Shown here piece after piece: positions 40,927-52,575 of a stretch of DNA of 64,000 bases. The position numbers and the translations under genes were made by a program. Each line of letters opens with the position of its first letter. Within the stretch, counting starts at the first letter, position 1. The stretch covers positions 37,667 to 101,666 of the forward strand of contig NZ_JAMHIV010000039.1 of the NCBI RefSeq assembly GCF_023897065.1. Reading direction: 5' to 3'. Below the pieces are notes generated by a model, which saw nothing but the letters and a program-made list of their open reading frames with translations, was not told the origin of the DNA and made no database searches. This DNA is from Crossiella sp. SN42 (GTDB lineage Bacteria > Actinomycetota > Actinomycetes > Mycobacteriales > Pseudonocardiaceae).

Positions 40927-42644
40927 GCTCGATGGACCGGGCCGGGTACGCGGCCAGGTACGGCCCGACCGTGGGCGACCGGGTGCGGCTGGCCGACACC
41001 AACCTGCTCATCGAGGTGACCGAGGACCGCTGCGGCGGACCGGGCCGGGCCGGTGAGGAGGTGGTTTTCGGCGGCGGCAAGGTGATCCGCGAGTCGATGG
41101 GCCAGTCCGCGGCCACCCGCGCCGAGGGCGCGCCGGACCTGGTGATCACCGGCGCGGTGGTGCTGGACCACTGGGGCGTCATCAAGGCCGACGTCGGCGT
41201 GCGGGACGGGCGGATCGTCGCGCTGGGCAAGGCGGGCAACCCGGACACCATGGACGGGGTGCACCCGCAGCTGGTGATCGGCCCGTCCACGGAGGTGCTG
41301 GCGGGCAACGGGATGATCCTGACCGCGGGCGCGGTGGACGCGCACGTGCACCTGATCTGCCCGCAGCAGCTGCCCGAGGCGCTGGCCGCCGGGGTCACCA
41401 CCATCGTCGGCGGCGGCACCGGCCCGGCCGACGGGACCAGGGCCACCACGGTCACCCCCGGGGCCTGGCACCTGGAGCGGATGCTGGTCGCGCTGGACGG
41501 CTACCCGGTCAACGTCGCCTTGCTGGGCAAGGGAAACACCGTCCGGGCGGAGGCGCTGTGGGAGCAGCTGCGCGCCGGGGCCAGCGGGTTCAAGCTGCAC
41601 GAGGACTGGGGCACCACGCCCGCGGCTATCGACGCCTGCCTGCGGGTCTGTGACGAGTCCGGGGTGCAGGTGGCCATCCACACCGACACGCTGAACGAGG
41701 CCGGCTTCCTGGAGTCCACTGTGGACGCCATCGCCGGCCGCGCCATCCACGCCTACCACACCGAGGGCGCGGGCGGCGGGCACGCGCCGGATGTGATCAA
41801 GATGGCCGGGGAGTCCTTCGTGCTGCCCTCCTCCACCAACCCGACCCGGCCGTTCACGGTGAACACCCTGGACGAGCACCTGGACATGCTGATGGTCTGC
41901 CACCACCTGGACCCGACGCTGCCGGAGGACCTGGCCTTCGCCGAGTCCCGGATGCGGCCGGGCACCATGGCCGCCGAGGACGTGCTGCACGACCTGGGCG
42001 CGATCTCCATCATCAGCTCGGACTCCCAGGCGATGGGCCGGATCGGCGAGACCATCGTGCGCACCTGGCAGACCGCGCACGTGAACAAGGCCCGCCGCGG
42101 CGCGCTGCCCGGCGACGGCGGCGCGGACAACCTGCGCGCCCAGCGCTACGTGGCCAAGTACACGATCTGCCCGGCCGTGGCGCACGGGCTGGACCGGGAG
42201 GTGGGCTCGGTGGAACCCGGCAAGCTGGCCGACCTGGTGCTGTGGGAGCCCGCGTTCTTCGGCGTCCGCCCGCACGTGGTGGTCAAGGGCGGCCTGATCG
42301 CCTGGGCCGCGATGGGCGACCCCGGCGCGTCCATCCCCACCCCGCAACCGGTGTTCGCCCGCCCGATGTGGGGCGCGGAACCCGTTGCCGCGGCCCATTC
42401 CTCGCTGCACTTCGTCGCCCCCGCGGCACTGGAGGCCGGGCTGGCCGACCGCCTGGACGTGCGCCGGAAACTGGTGTCGGTGGCCAACACCCGCTCGCTG
42501 GGCAAGGCGGACCTGCCGAACAACACCGCGCTGCCCCGGATCGAGGTGGACCCGGATACCTTCACCGTCCGGATCGACGGGGACGTGGTGGAACCCGAAC
42601 CGGCCGACTCGCTGCCCATGGCGCAGCGGTACTTCCTGTTCTGA
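40923..42644 (+). CDS. ureC: Urease alpha subunit (catalytic)
   Basis: The 573-residue catalytic subunit is intact. His141 and His143 (AHVHL) and the carbamylated Lys224 (GFKLHEDWG) bind the two nickel ions with further His and Asp; Cys326-His327-His328 (MVCHHL) form the mobile flap. The HVNKARRG and [13 protein letters not shown] blocks are conserved. GTG40923 overlaps ureB; ATG40932 is an alternative. The stop overlaps ureF. Confidence 0.98.
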   Translation: MSSMDRAGYAARYGPTVGDRVRLADTNLLIEVTEDRCGGPGRAGEEVVFGGGKVIRESMGQSAATRAEGAPDLVITGAVVLDHWGVIKADVGVRDGRIVALGKAGNPDTMDGVHPQLVIGPSTEVLAGNGMILTAGAVDAHVHLICPQQLPEALAAGVTTIVGGGTGPADGTRATTVTPGAWHLERMLVALDGYPVNVALLGKGNTVRAEALWEQLRAGASGFKLHEDWGTTPAAIDACLRVCDESGVQVAIHTDTLNEAGFLESTVDAIAGRAIHAYHTEGAGGGHAPDVIKMAGESFVLPSSTNPTRPFTVNTLDEHLDMLMVCHHLDPTLPEDLAFAESRMRPGTMAAEDVLHDLGAISIISSDSQAMGRIGETIVRTWQTAHVNKARRGALPGDGGADNLRAQRYVAKYTICPAVAHGLDREVGSVEPGKLADLVLWEPAFFGVRPHVVVKGGLIAWAAMGDPGASIPTPQPVFARPMWGAEPVAAAHSSLHFVAPAALEAGLADRLDVRRKLVSVANTRSLGKADLPNNTALPRIEVDPDTFTVRIDGDVVEPEPADSLPMAQRYFLF

Positions 42645-43441
42645 TGGTCGCGGCCGGACTACTACTGCTCGCCGACGCCCGGCTACCGGCGGGCGGCCAC
42701 GTGCACTCGGGCAGCCTGGAGGCGGCGGTGCGGGCCGGGGTGGTGACGGATGTGCCGTCGCTGCACGGGTTCCTGCGCGGACGGCTGGTGTCGGCGGGGC
42801 TGGTGGCGGCGGCGTTCGCGGCGGCGGCGACCCGGCTGGCGGAGTCCCTGGATGGTGGGGACGCGGCTTGCTGGGCGGAGCTGGACGGGGAGCTGGACGC
42901 ACGGACTCCGGCGGCGGGACAGCGGCTGGCTTCGCGGCAGCAGGGGCGCGGGTTGCTGCGCACACTGCCGGGGCAGGCGGTGCGACGCGGGGCGGAAACC
43001 GGTGTGGCGTCGGCTGATGCGGCGGGGCTCGGCGGGGCGGGACTCGACGCGGCGGGACTCGACGCGGCGGGACTCGACGCGGCGGAGGTCGATGCCGGGG
43101 CGGTGCTCGCCGCGTTGCGTGCCGGGTGTCCGGCCGGTGCCCACCACAGCCTCGCTTGCGGCGCGGGCGCGGCGATCCTGGGCGGCAGCGCCGAGGACGC
43201 GGCGGTGGCCATCGCGCTGGCCTCGGTCACCGGACCGGCCTCGGCCGCGGTCCGGCTGCTCGCCCTCGACCCGTTCGCCGTGCAGTCCGCACTCACCAGC
43301 CTCGCGTCCACAGTGGACAGTGTCGCGGCCACCGCGGCCACTCCCCTGCCCTGGGCCGAGCTGCCGGACGAGGGCGCGCCCGCGCTGGACCTGCTCGCCG
43401 ACACCCACGCCACGCTGTCCGACACGCTTTTTGTGTCCTGA
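42644..43441 (+). CDS. ureF: Urease accessory protein UreF
   Basis: The 265-residue protein has the UreF features [24 protein letters not shown], read in parts, [13 protein letters not shown] and [20 protein letters not shown]. UreF works with UreG and UreD to load nickel into urease. A stretch of three 15-bp tandem repeats inserts repeated AGLDA (about residues 132-146), which is not part of the family core and may vary in copy number. ATG overlaps the ureC stop (TGATG). Confidence 0.93.
   Translation: MVAAGLLLLADARLPAGGHVHSGSLEAAVRAGVVTDVPSLHGFLRGRLVSAGLVAAAFAAAATRLAESLDGGDAACWAELDGELDARTPAAGQRLASRQQGRGLLRTLPGQAVRRGAETGVASADAAGLGGAGLDAAGLDAAGLDAAEVDAGAVLAALRAGCPAGAHHSLACGAGAAILGGSAEDAAVAIALASVTGPASAAVRLLALDPFAVQSALTSLASTVDSVAATAATPLPWAELPDEGAPALDLLADTHATLSDTLFVS
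43038..43082 (+). repeat. Three perfect 15-bp tandem repeats within ureF
   Basis: The unit CGGGACTCGACGCGG occurs at 43038-43052, 43053-43067 and 43068-43082 and keeps the reading frame, giving repeated Ala-Gly-Leu-Asp-Ala. Flanking sequence holds diverged copies. Confidence 0.95.
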
Positions 43442-43451
43442 GAGGAGATCC

Positions 43452-44141
43452 ATGGGCGCCTACCACGGTGACGGCCCGCACGACGACGGCCCGGACCCGC
43501 ACGCGCACCTGCACCGGCTCGGCGCGAGCCCGCGGATCGGCATCGGCGGCCCGGTCGGCTCCGGCAAGACCGCGCTGGTCGCCGCGCTGTGCCGGACGCT
43601 GCGCGCGGAGCTGCGGCTCGGCGTGGTGACCAACGACATCTACACCACCGAGGACGCGGAGTTCTTGCGCCGCAACGCGATCCTGCCGGATGACCGGATC
43701 AGCGCGGTCAAGACCGGCTGCTGCCCGCACACCGCGATCCGGGACGACATCACCGCGAACCTGGACGCCATCGAGGACCTGGAGGCCCGGCACGGCGCCT
43801 TCGACCTGGTGCTGGTGGAAAGCGGCGGGGACAACCTGACCGCCACCTTCAGCAAGGGCCTGGTGGACCGGCAGATCTTCGTGGTGGACGTGGCCGGTGG
43901 CGACAAGGTCCCGCGCAAGGGCGGCCCCGGGGTCACCCTGGCCGACCTGCTGGTAGTCAACAAGACCGACCTGGCCCCGCTGGTGGGCGCGGACCTCGGT
44001 GTGATGGCCAGGGACGCGGCCGCGGTCCGGGGCGAGCTGCCGGTGCTGTTCAACTCCCTCGCTGAGGACCCGACGGCGGCCGGCGTCGCGGCCTGGGTGC
44101 GCGCGGTGCTGGCCGAGCTGGCCCCCGCGCACCAGCACTGA
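43452..44141 (+). CDS. ureG: Urease accessory GTPase UreG
   Basis: The 229-residue GTPase has Walker A GPVGSGKT (33-40), [12 protein letters not shown], the nickel-binding Cys-Pro-His motif in [23 protein letters not shown] and the NKTDLAP specificity motif. Its N-terminus is His-rich (His5, 10, 17, 19, 21), a likely extra nickel store as in some UreG proteins. AGAGGAG precedes ATG. The stop overlaps ureD. Confidence 0.97.
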   Translation: MGAYHGDGPHDDGPDPHAHLHRLGASPRIGIGGPVGSGKTALVAALCRTLRAELRLGVVTNDIYTTEDAEFLRRNAILPDDRISAVKTGCCPHTAIRDDITANLDAIEDLEARHGAFDLVLVESGGDNLTATFSKGLVDRQIFVVDVAGGDKVPRKGGPGVTLADLLVVNKTDLAPLVGADLGVMARDAAAVRGELPVLFNSLAEDPTAAGVAAWVRAVLAELAPAHQH

Positions 44142-44893
44142 TGCGCGCCGAGGCGGCGCTCACCATCCGGCGCGCCCCGGACGGCCGGTCCGCGGTGGCC
44201 ACCGCGCGCTCCCGGCCGCCGCTGACGTTGCGCCGCACCAGGTCCAGCGGACCCGGCGTGGAGGTGTGCCTGGTCGGCACGGCGGCCGGCCCGCTGGGCG
44301 GCGACGAGCTGAGCCTGACCGTGGCGGTGGAGGCCGGGGCGAGCCTGCGGCTGCGCTCGACCAGCGCGCAGCTGGTGCTGCCGGACCGCGAGCACCGGCC
44401 GGCGAACCTGCGGGTGCGGGCGGTGGTGGGCGCGGGCGCGGTGCTCGACGTCGAGCTGGAGCCGACCGTGCTCGCCGAGGGCTGCCTGCTGGCGGCCACC
44501 ACCGAGGTGGAGCTGGCCCCGGACGCGGTGCTGCGCTGGCGGGAGGTCACCGTGCTGGGCCGGCACGCGGAGCAGGCCGGGCGGGCGGTGCAGCGGTGGC
44601 GGGTGCGCCGGGACGGCAAGCCGGTGCTGCGCACCACGACCTCGCTGCTGGACCCCGCCAGCTACCGGTCACCCGCGCTGGCCGGCCGGGCCCGGGTGCT
44701 GGCCACCGTGCTGGTGGCCGCGCCGGGACTCACCGCGCCGCAACGGGTGCTGGGCCCCGGCGCGGCCTGGGGCGCGGTGCACGTGCTGCCGGAAGCGGCG
44801 CTGGTCAGCGTGCTCGCCGCGGACACCGTGGCGGCGCGGGCGGCCCTGGCCGAGCTCACCGAGGGCTGGCTGGCGCAGGCCGCGGGCGGCTGA
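44141..44893 (+). CDS. ureD: Urease accessory protein UreD
   Basis: The 250-residue protein has the beta-rich UreD pattern: GPLGGDELSLTVAVEAGASLRLRSTSAQ, read in parts, VLDVELEPTVLAEGCLL and the later RTTTSLLDPAS. It is the scaffold on which UreF and UreG assemble. The start overlaps the ureG stop. No nickel transporter gene follows, so nickel uptake must be encoded elsewhere. Confidence 0.92.
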   Translation: MRAEAALTIRRAPDGRSAVATARSRPPLTLRRTRSSGPGVEVCLVGTAAGPLGGDELSLTVAVEAGASLRLRSTSAQLVLPDREHRPANLRVRAVVGAGAVLDVELEPTVLAEGCLLAATTEVELAPDAVLRWREVTVLGRHAEQAGRAVQRWRVRRDGKPVLRTTTSLLDPASYRSPALAGRARVLATVLVAAPGLTAPQRVLGPGAAWGAVHVLPEAALVSVLAADTVAARAALAELTEGWLAQAAGG

Positions 44894-44903
44894 CCGGTTC
44901 GCC

Positions 44904-45551
44904 TCAGGCGCTGGGCGGACCGACGTGGTCGGCGAGCCAGGCGGTGAACGGGGCCAGCGCCCGCCAGTGCTTGCGCACCAGGGTCAGGCACTCCCGTTCG
45001 TGCAAGTAGTCGCCGGGCTCCCAGGACCGGCCGACGTAGAGCGAGCGGTGCCGCAACAGGTCCAGCCGCGGGTGGTCCGGCTCGACCCCGCGCGGGCGGC
45101 TCTTCATCACGTCCCCGTGCACACCCCAGCCCGCCTTGGTCAGCTTCGCCAGGATCTTGGCCAGCTCGCCGCCGCGCCGGTCCTCGGCGACCGCGGTCCG
45201 GTACCGGGCCAGCTGGTCGGCGGCCAGCCGGTAGCTGCCCGCGCCGATCCTCAGCCCGTCCGCCGAGAGCTGCACGTAGTAGCTGGACTCCCCCAGCTTG
45301 CCCCCGGCCAGCGCGCCACAGGCGGTCTTGTACGGCGTCTTGTCCTTGCTGAACCGCACATCCCGGTACGGCCGGAACACCTTGCCGGGCCCGAACTCGT
45401 CTTCCAGATCGGCCAGCAGCGCCACCATCGGCGCCCGCACGTCCTGCTCGTAGGTGGCCTTGTGGTCGGTCCAGTAGGCCTTGGAGTTGTCCGCCTCCAG
45501 ACCGTCATAGAAGTCCACGGCGTGCTCGCCGAACCCGGTGAAACCCATCAT
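44904..45551 (-). CDS. DUF2461-family protein, downstream copy
   Basis: The 215-residue protein has the DUF2461 start (GFGEHAVDFYDGLEADNSKA, WTDHKATYEQDVRAPM) and the motif KVFRPYRDVRFSKDKTPYK with its cluster of basic residues. Function unknown. It is closely similar over its length to the gene directly upstream, to which it is coupled by an ATGATG overlap; the two look like a recent tandem duplication. Confidence 0.9.
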   Translation of the reverse strand: MMGFTGFGEHAVDFYDGLEADNSKAYWTDHKATYEQDVRAPMVALLADLEDEFGPGKVFRPYRDVRFSKDKTPYKTACGALAGGKLGESSYYVQLSADGLRIGAGSYRLAADQLARYRTAVAEDRRGGELAKILAKLTKAGWGVHGDVMKSRPRGVEPDHPRLDLLRHRSLYVGRSWEPGDYLHERECLTLVRKHWRALAPFTAWLADHVGPPSA

Positions 45552-46201
45552 CGCCGCCACTGGTCGCTGAGGCCGACGTGGTCGGCGCACCACTCGTTGA
45601 TCGCGTTCAGCTCCCGCCAGCCCAGCCGCACCCGCTCCAGGCACTCCGGCCCGTGCAGGTCGTCGTCAGGAGGCCAGCGCCGGGCCACGTAGAGCGAGCG
45701 GTGCCGCAGCAGGTCCAGCCGGGGATGGTCCGGGTCCACGCCGCGCGGCTTGGTCTTCATCACGTCCCCGCACACCTCCCAGCCCCCCTTGACCAGCCTC
45801 GCCAGGATCTTCACCAGCTTCCCGCCGCGCCGCTCGTCGTCCACCGCCGTGCGGTAGCGGGCCAGCTGGTCGGGGGCCATCGCGAAGGACCCCCCGCCGA
45901 TCATCAACCCCTCCGCGCTGACCTCGACGTACCAGGCCCCGCCGCCGCGCCCCTGCTCGACCACCCCGCCGCAGTGGTCCTTGTACGGCCGCTTGTCCTT
46001 GCTGAACCGCACATCCCGGTACGGCCGGAACACCTTTCCCGCCCCGAACTCCGGCTCCAGCTCCGCCAGCAGCCGTTCCATGGGGGCGCGCACGTCGCGG
46101 TCGTAGACCGGCTTGTGGTCGGTCCAGTAGGACTTGGAGTTGTCCGCTGCCAGCCCGTCGAAGAAGTCGACCGCGTACTCGCCGAAACCCGAGAACTCCA
46201 T
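45548..46201 (-). CDS. DUF2461-family protein, upstream copy
   Basis: The 217-residue paralogue reads FSGFGEYAVDFFDGL, WTDHKPVYDRDVRAPM and KVFRPYRDVRFSKDKRPYK. Differences from the downstream copy are scattered, with more charge in the middle (VVEQGRGGGAWYVEV). ATG46201 begins at the family's usual position. Role unknown. Confidence 0.9.
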   Translation of the reverse strand: MEFSGFGEYAVDFFDGLAADNSKSYWTDHKPVYDRDVRAPMERLLAELEPEFGAGKVFRPYRDVRFSKDKRPYKDHCGGVVEQGRGGGAWYVEVSAEGLMIGGGSFAMAPDQLARYRTAVDDERRGGKLVKILARLVKGGWEVCGDVMKTKPRGVDPDHPRLDLLRHRSLYVARRWPPDDDLHGPECLERVRLGWRELNAINEWCADHVGLSDQWRR

Positions 46202-46231
46202 GCGAGCCAGCCTACGACTCGGCACCGACAG

Positions 46232-46465
46232 TCACCGTTCGGGTGATCCGGCCTGTTCGGCCCCGACCAGGTAGTCCAGGTCCGCGCGCACCCGGTGCCC
46301 GGCCGACGCGGCGAGCCGTGCCAGCAGTTCGCCCTCGACCGGCAGCAGTCCGCCCGGCGGCTGCTCCGTCGCGGGCCAGTACGGCAGCTCGACCCGTTCG
46401 ACCAGGCACTCGTCCACCCGGCTGAACCCCTCCAGCACCCAGACCACGTTCTTCATCGCGACCAT
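46232..46465 (-). CDS. Small hypothetical protein
   Basis: The 77-residue acidic protein (MKNVVWVLEGFSRVDECLVE core, then LARLAASAGHRVRADLDYL) has no membrane segment or known motif that I can assign. ATG46465 or ATG46456 may start it. It lies 30 bases upstream of the DUF2461 pair and 43 bases downstream of gltD, all in one direction. Confidence 0.55.
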   Translation of the reverse strand: MVAMKNVVWVLEGFSRVDECLVERVELPYWPATEQPPGGLLPVEGELLARLAASAGHRVRADLDYLVGAEQAGSPER

Positions 46466-46508
46466 GGTGCCGGACCGGCCCGGCGGGTCACCGGGCCGGT
46501 CCGGAATC

Positions 46509-48014
46509 TCAGCGAACCGCCAGGGGCACCAGGTTCGGGCGCACCGGCGAGGGCAGGTTGGACACACCGGTCAGGTACGTGTCCACCGCGTGCGCCGCGG
46601 ACCGCCCCTCCGCGATCGCCCACACCACCAGCGAGGCCCCCCGGTGCGCGTCCCCGCACACGAAGACCCCCGGCGCGTCGGTCTGCCAGTCCGAGCCGCA
46701 GGAGATCGAGCCGCGCTTGTTCAGCTCGATGCCCAGGCCGGGCAGCAGGGGCATGTGTTCCACGCCCTCGAAGCCGATGGCCAGCAGGGCCAGGTCGCAG
46801 GGGACCTCCTCGACCTCGGCGGAGACCGGGATGACCGAGCGGCGGCCGTCGGCGTCCTTCTCCACCCTGACCTTGCGCAGGCGGACCGCGCGGACCTGGC
46901 CTTCGCCGTTGTCCACGAACTCCTCGACGGCGACGGCGAACTTGCGCTCGCCGCCCTCGTCGTGCGCCGGGTAGGTGTGCAGGATGACCGGCCAGACCGG
47001 CCACGGGGAGCGGTCCTCGTCGCGGACCGTGGGCGGCATCGGGTACTGGTCGAGCTGGATCACGCCTGCCGCGCCCTGGCGGTGGGCGGTGCCCAGGCAG
47101 TCGGCCGCGGTGTCGCCGCCGCCGATGATGATCACGTGCTTGTCCTTGGCGTCGATGCCGGCCGGGCCGTCGCCCTCGCAGAACTTGTTGGCGGGCACCA
47201 GGTGTTCCATCGCCAGGTGCACGCCCTTGAGGTGCCGGCCGGGGATGTCCGGGGCGTCGCGGCCGCGCAGCGCGCCCACCGCGAGCACCACCGCGTCGAA
47301 CTCCGCGCGCAGCTGCTCCACCGTGAGGTCGACGCCGACCTCGCAGTTGGTGATGAACCGGGTGCCCTCGGCGCGCAGCTGGGCCAGCCTGCGGTCCAGG
47401 ACCTTCTTCTCCATCTTGAACTCGGGGATGCCGTAGCGCAGCAGCCCGCCGAGCCGGTCGTCCCGCTCGAACACGGTGACCTCGTGGCCCGCCCTGGTCA
47501 GCTGCTGGGCGGCGGCCAGGCCGGCCGGGCCGGAGCCGACCACGGCGACCTTCTTGCCGGACTGCACGGTGGCCGGGTTCGGGCTGACCGTGCCCGCCTC
47601 CCACACCTGGTCCGCGATGGCCTGCTCCACCCGCTTGATCGCCACCGCGCCGCCGGAGAGCGGGGAGATGGCCAGCACGCAGGCCGTCTCGCACGGGGCG
47701 GGGCAGAGCCTGCCGGTGAACTCGGGGAAGTTGTTGGTGGCGTGCAACCGGTCCCCGGCCTGGGCCCAGTCGCCGCGGCGCACCAGGTCGTTCCACTCCG
47801 GGATCAGGTTGCCCAGCGGGCAGCCCGCGGAACCGCTGTGGCAGAAGGGGATCCCGCAGTCCATGCAGCGGGTCGCCTGGGTGCGCACCTGGTCCTCGCG
47901 GACCTGGGGCTCCAGTGCGGCGTACACCTCGTGCCAGTCGTCGATCCGCTCGCTGGCCGGGCGCTTGGCCGGCTCGGTGCGGGCGTGCTTCAGGAATCCG
48001 TTCGCATCAGCCAC
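46509..48014 (-). CDS. gltD: Glutamate synthase small subunit
   Basis: The 501-residue flavoprotein passes electrons from NADPH to the large subunit. The Cys pairs for Fe-S clusters ([31 protein letters not shown]), the FAD site [14 protein letters not shown] and the NADPH site [15 protein letters not shown] are intact. GTG48014 follows GGAGG inside the end of gltB, overlapping it by eight bases, so translation is coupled. Confidence 0.97.
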   Translation of the reverse strand: MADANGFLKHARTEPAKRPASERIDDWHEVYAALEPQVREDQVRTQATRCMDCGIPFCHSGSAGCPLGNLIPEWNDLVRRGDWAQAGDRLHATNNFPEFTGRLCPAPCETACVLAISPLSGGAVAIKRVEQAIADQVWEAGTVSPNPATVQSGKKVAVVGSGPAGLAAAQQLTRAGHEVTVFERDDRLGGLLRYGIPEFKMEKKVLDRRLAQLRAEGTRFITNCEVGVDLTVEQLRAEFDAVVLAVGALRGRDAPDIPGRHLKGVHLAMEHLVPANKFCEGDGPAGIDAKDKHVIIIGGGDTAADCLGTAHRQGAAGVIQLDQYPMPPTVRDEDRSPWPVWPVILHTYPAHDEGGERKFAVAVEEFVDNGEGQVRAVRLRKVRVEKDADGRRSVIPVSAEVEEVPCDLALLAIGFEGVEHMPLLPGLGIELNKRGSISCGSDWQTDAPGVFVCGDAHRGASLVVWAIAEGRSAAHAVDTYLTGVSNLPSPVRPNLVPLAVR

Positions 48015-51000
48015 GGGAGGCCTCCATGATCGCCTCGTCCACATCGCGGCCCTCGGCGCGTGCGATCCGCACCGCCTCCAGGACCCGCTGGTAGTCCCTG
48101 GGCATGACCTTGGTGAACGCCGCCGAGCGGCGCGGCCAGTCCCCGAGCAGCGACGCCGCCACCGTGGATCCGGTGAGCAGGTGGTGCTTCTCGACAATCT
48201 CGCGCAGCCAGCGGAGGTCGTCCGCGTTGGGCCGCTGGAGCTCCACCATCGCGGTGTTCACCTTCACCGGATCCAGGTCCAGCACGAAGGCGATGCCACC
48301 GGACATGCCGGCGGCCACGTTGCGGCCGGTCGGCCCGAGCACCACGGCCCGGCCACCGGTCATGTACTCGAAGGCATGGTCGCCCGCGCCCTCGGCGACC
48401 GCGGTCGCGCCGGAGTTGCGCACGCAGAACCGCTCGCCCACCTGGCCGCGCAGGAAGATCTCGCCCGCGGTGGCGCCGTAGCCGATCACGTTGCCCGCGA
48501 TCACCTGCAGCTCGGCCCGGAACGGCGCGTCCTCGTGCGGGCGCACGATGATCCGGCCGCCGGAGAGGCCCTTGCCCACGTAGTCGTTGGTGTCGCCGAC
48601 CATCTCGATGGTGATCCCGGCGGGCAGGAACGCGCCGAGGGACTGCCCGGCCGAACCCTCCAGCTTGACCTGGATGGTGCCCTCCGGCAGGCCGCCGCCG
48701 CCGAAGCGGCGGGTGACCTCGGAGCCGAGCAGGGTGCCCACGGTGCGGTTGACGTTGCGCACCGGCAGTTCCAGCCGCACCGGGTGCGCGTCCTCCAGCG
48801 CCGCCTCGGCCAGCTGGATCAGCGTGCGGTCCAGGGCCTTGTCCAGGCCGTGGTCCTGGTCGCGGACCCGGCGCTTGGCGCTGCCCTGCGGTCCCTCGAC
48901 CACCTCGAACACCGGGGACAGGTCCAGGCCGACAGCCTTCCAGTGGTCGATGGCCTGGTCCGCGCCGAGCAGCTCGGCGTGCCCGACGGCCTCGTCCAGG
49001 CTGCGGAAGCCCAGCGCGGCAAGGTACTCGCGGACCTCCTCGGCGACGAAGTAGAAGAAGTTCTCCACGAACTCGGCCTTGCCGGTGTACCGCTTGCGCA
49101 GCTCCGGGTTCTGCGTGGCCACGCCGACCGGACAGGTGTCCAGGTGGCAGACCCGCATCATCACGCAGCCGGCCACGATCAGCGGCGCGGTGGCGAAGCC
49201 GAACTCCTCCGCGCCGAGCAGCGCGGCGATCAGCACGTCCCGCCCGGTCTTCATCGCGCCGTCCACCTGCAGGGTGATCCGGTCGCGCAAACCGTTGAGC
49301 ACCAACGTCTGCTGCGCCTCGGCCAGCCCGATCTCCCAGGGCGTGCCGCAGTGCTTGAGCGAGGTGAGCGGGGAGGCGCCGGTGCCGCCGTCGTGGCCGG
49401 AGACCAGGATGACGTCGGCGTGCGCCTTGGCCACACCCGCGGCCACGGTGCCGATGCCGACCTCGCTGACCAGCTTGACGTGCACCCGCGCCTGCTCGTT
49501 GGCGTTCTTCAGGTCGTGGATGAGCTGGGCCAGGTCCTCGATGGAGTAGATGTCGTGGTGCGGCGGCGGCGAGATCAGCGAGACGCCCGGCGTGGAGTGC
49601 CGGGTGCGCGCGATCCACGGGTACACCTTGTAGCCGGGCAGCTGGCCGCCCTCGCCGGGCTTGGCGCCCTGGGCCATCTTGATCTGGATGTCGGTGCTGT
49701 TGACCAGGTACTCGCTGGTGACGCCGAAGCGGCCGCTGGCGACCTGCTTGACCGCCGAGCGCCGTGCCGGGTCGTACAGGCGCTCCGGGTCCTCGCCGCC
49801 CTCACCGCTGTTGGACCGGCCACCGAGCCGGTTCATCGCCACGGCAAGGGTTTCGTGCGCCTCGGCGGAGATCGAGCCGTAGGACATCGCGCCGGTGTTG
49901 AACCGCTTGACGATCGCGCTGGCCGGTTCGACCTCCTCGATCGGCACCGGCTTGCGGCCCTGCGCCTTGAGCTCGAAGAGCCCGCGCAGCGCGCCGCCTT
50001 CCTTGGCCAGGCGGTCGCATTCGGCGGTGTAGCGCCGGTAGACGTCGTACTGCCGGGTCTTGGTGGCGTGCTGGAGCAGGAACACCGTCTCCGGGTTGAA
50101 CAGGTGCAGCTCGCCCTCGCGGCGGTAGAAGTACTCGCCGCCCACCGGCAGGCCGCGGTGCGCCCGGTCGGTCGGGTTGTCCGGGTAGGCCAGCCGATGT
50201 CGTTGCGCCACCTCGGCGGCCAGCACGTCCATGCCGACGCCGCCGAGCTTGGAGGCGGTGCCCACGAAGTACTCGGCGACCACGTCGGTGGCCAGGCCGA
50301 CCGCCTCGAAGACCTGCGCGGCGGTGTAGGCGCCCACGGTGGAGATGCCCATCTTGGACATCACCTTCAGCACGCCCTTGACCAGCGCGCCCACGTAGTT
50401 GCGCACCGCCTTGCGGGCCTCGATGCCGGTCACCGCGCCGCGGTTGACCATGTCCTCGATGGTCTCGAAGGCCAGGTACGGGTTGACCGCGGCCGCGCCG
50501 TAGCCCAGCAGCAGCGCGATGTGGTGCACCTCGCGGGCGTCGCCGGACTCCACCACCAGCGCGACCCGCAGGCGCTCCTTGGTGCGCACCAGGTGGTGGT
50601 GCACCGCGGAGACCAGCAGCAGCGAGGGGATCGGGGCCATCCGGTGGTCGGAGTCCCGGTCGGAGAGCACCAGGATCCGGGCGCCGGCCGCGATGGCCTC
50701 GGAGGCCTCCCGGCGGACCCGTTCCACCGCGGCGGTCAGCGCCTCCGCGCCACCGTCCACTTCGTACAGTCCACTGAGGACAGCACAGGCGAAGCCGGGC
50801 AGGTCGCCGTCGTCGTTGACGTGGATGAGCTTGGCCAGCTCGTCGTTGTCGATGACCGGGTACGGCAGCTGGATGTGCCGGCAGGAGGAGGGGCCGGGGT
50901 CGAGCAGGTTGCGCTCGGGGCCCATGACGCGCGCGACGGAGGTGACGATCTCCTCGCGGATGGCGTCCAGCGGCGGGTTGGTCACCTGCGCGAAGTGCTG

Positions 51001-52575
51001 GACGAAGTAGTCGTAGAGCATCCGGGAGCGCTGCGAGAGCGCCGCGATCGGGGTGTCGGAACCCATGGAGCCCAACGGTTCCAGCCCGTTGACCGCCATC
51101 GGGGTGAGCAGCACGCGCAGCTCTTCCTCGGTGTAGCCGAAGGTGAGCTGGCGGCGCACCACGGACTCGTGGCTCTGCACCACGTGCTCGCGGTCGGGCA
51201 GGTCGGCCAGGTTGAGCAGGCCGGCGTGCAGCCACTCGTCGTAGGGCAGCCCGGCGGCGAGCTCGGACTTCACCTCGTTGTCGTCCACGATCCGCCCGGC
51301 GGCGGTGTCCACCAGGAACATCCGGCCCGGCCGCAGCCGGCCCTTGGCCACCACCTGGCTCGGGGCCACGTCGAGCACGCCGGTCTCCGAGGCCAGCACC
51401 ACGCGGCCGTCGGCGGTCTGCCACCAGCGGGCCGGGCGCAGGCCGTTGCGGTCGAGCACCGCGCCGACCAGGGTGCCGTCGGTGAAGGTGACGCAGGCCG
51501 GGCCGTCCCACGGCTCCATCAGACTGGCGTGGAACTGGTAGAAGGCGCGGCGGGAGGCGTCCATGGTGGCGTGGTTCTCCCACGCCTCCGGCACCATCAT
51601 CAGCACCGCGTGCGGCAGGGTGCGGCCGCCCAGGTGCAGCAGTTCCAGGACCTCGTCGAAGGAGGCGGAGTCCGAGGCGTCGCTCGCGCAGATCGGGTAC
51701 AGGCGGGACAGGTCGCCGGGGATGAGGTCGCTTTCCAGCAGGGCCTCGCGGGCGCGCATCCGGTTGCGGTTGCCGCGGATGGTGTTGATCTCACCGTTGT
51801 GCGCGACGAACCGGAACGGGTGCGCCAGCGGCCACGAGGGGAAGGTGTTGGTGGAGAACCTGCTGTGCACCAACGCGATCGCGCTGGCCAGCCGGTGGTC
51901 GGTCAGGTCGAGGAAGAACGCGGGCAGCTGCGCGGTGGTCAGCATGCCCTTGTACACCAGGGTGCGCGCGGACAGCGAGGGGAAGTACACCCCGTAGCCC
52001 GCCTGCTCGCTCTCGTGCTCGGCGCGCTTGCGCAGCGCGAAGGCCAGCCGGTCCAGGTCGATGCCCGCCCGACATCGCCCGTCCGGACCAGGCTCGGTCG
52101 CGGTCACCAGCAGCATGGAGAAGTGCGGCATCACCGACAGCGCGGTCGGCCCGACGCCCGCGGCCTCCGGGCTGACCGGCACCTCGCGCCAGCCGAGCAC
52201 CCGCAGGCCCTCTTCCTCGGCGATCCGCTCGATCAGCGCGACCGCCTTGACCCGCAGGTCGTCCTCGGCGGGCAGGAAGGCGATGCCCGCGGCGTAGGTG
52301 TGGTTCCCGGCGGCGTCCGGCTCCGGCAGGTCGCCGAGCTCCGCGCGCAGCAGCTCATCGGGTAGCTGCAGCAGGATTCCGGCCCCGTCCCCGCTCGTGG
52401 GCTCGGCGCCGGCGGCGCCGCGGTGTTCGAGGTTCGCCAGTGCCGTCAGGGCGTCGACCACGATCCCGTGGGAACGGCGGCCCTGGATGTCGGCGACCAT
52501 GGCGACACCGCAGGCGTCTCGTTCCTCGGCCGGGTCGTACAGTCCCTGCTGGGCGGGGATGGCGGAGAAGATCAC
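48007..52575 (-). CDS. gltB: Glutamate synthase large subunit
   Basis: The 1,522-residue enzyme makes two glutamates from glutamine and 2-oxoglutarate. The N-terminal glutaminase nucleophile Cys22 (RDACGV) would be exposed by cleavage of a 21-residue propeptide. [12 protein letters not shown] follows in the amidotransferase domain; the FMN/synthase domain has [12 protein letters not shown] and the 3Fe-4S Cys cluster [13 protein letters not shown]; the C-terminal beta-helix ends the protein. GTG52575 follows GGGAGGTC. A longer frame is open upstream but lies beyond the family's start. Confidence 0.97.
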   Translation of the reverse strand: MIFSAIPAQQGLYDPAEERDACGVAMVADIQGRRSHGIVVDALTALANLEHRGAAGAEPTSGDGAGILLQLPDELLRAELGDLPEPDAAGNHTYAAGIAFLPAEDDLRVKAVALIERIAEEEGLRVLGWREVPVSPEAAGVGPTALSVMPHFSMLLVTATEPGPDGRCRAGIDLDRLAFALRKRAEHESEQAGYGVYFPSLSARTLVYKGMLTTAQLPAFFLDLTDHRLASAIALVHSRFSTNTFPSWPLAHPFRFVAHNGEINTIRGNRNRMRAREALLESDLIPGDLSRLYPICASDASDSASFDEVLELLHLGGRTLPHAVLMMVPEAWENHATMDASRRAFYQFHASLMEPWDGPACVTFTDGTLVGAVLDRNGLRPARWWQTADGRVVLASETGVLDVAPSQVVAKGRLRPGRMFLVDTAAGRIVDDNEVKSELAAGLPYDEWLHAGLLNLADLPDREHVVQSHESVVRRQLTFGYTEEELRVLLTPMAVNGLEPLGSMGSDTPIAALSQRSRMLYDYFVQHFAQVTNPPLDAIREEIVTSVARVMGPERNLLDPGPSSCRHIQLPYPVIDNDELAKLIHVNDDGDLPGFACAVLSGLYEVDGGAEALTAAVERVRREASEAIAAGARILVLSDRDSDHRMAPIPSLLLVSAVHHHLVRTKERLRVALVVESGDAREVHHIALLLGYGAAAVNPYLAFETIEDMVNRGAVTGIEARKAVRNYVGALVKGVLKVMSKMGISTVGAYTAAQVFEAVGLATDVVAEYFVGTASKLGGVGMDVLAAEVAQRHRLAYPDNPTDRAHRGLPVGGEYFYRREGELHLFNPETVFLLQHATKTRQYDVYRRYTAECDRLAKEGGALRGLFELKAQGRKPVPIEEVEPASAIVKRFNTGAMSYGSISAEAHETLAVAMNRLGGRSNSGEGGEDPERLYDPARRSAVKQVASGRFGVTSEYLVNSTDIQIKMAQGAKPGEGGQLPGYKVYPWIARTRHSTPGVSLISPPPHHDIYSIEDLAQLIHDLKNANEQARVHVKLVSEVGIGTVAAGVAKAHADVILVSGHDGGTGASPLTSLKHCGTPWEIGLAEAQQTLVLNGLRDRITLQVDGAMKTGRDVLIAALLGAEEFGFATAPLIVAGCVMMRVCHLDTCPVGVATQNPELRKRYTGKAEFVENFFYFVAEEVREYLAALGFRSLDEAVGHAELLGADQAIDHWKAVGLDLSPVFEVVEGPQGSAKRRVRDQDHGLDKALDRTLIQLAEAALEDAHPVRLELPVRNVNRTVGTLLGSEVTRRFGGGGLPEGTIQVKLEGSAGQSLGAFLPAGITIEMVGDTNDYVGKGLSGGRIIVRPHEDAPFRAELQVIAGNVIGYGATAGEIFLRGQVGERFCVRNSGATAVAEGAGDHAFEYMTGGRAVVLGPTGRNVAAGMSGGIAFVLDLDPVKVNTAMVELQRPNADDLRWLREIVEKHHLLTGSTVAASLLGDWPRRSAAFTKVMPRDYQRVLEAVRIARAEGRDVDEAIMEASRG

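Noticed and set aside
43021..43095. CRISPR-like array
   Set aside because: The 15-bp units are directly adjacent without spacers and in frame within ureF.
47476..52365. A 1,629-codon open frame on the plus strand opposite gltB/gltD
   Set aside because: Long antisense frames are expected at this GC content; the composition is Gly/Arg/His/Val-heavy with no domain, and the minus strand encodes complete glutamate synthase.
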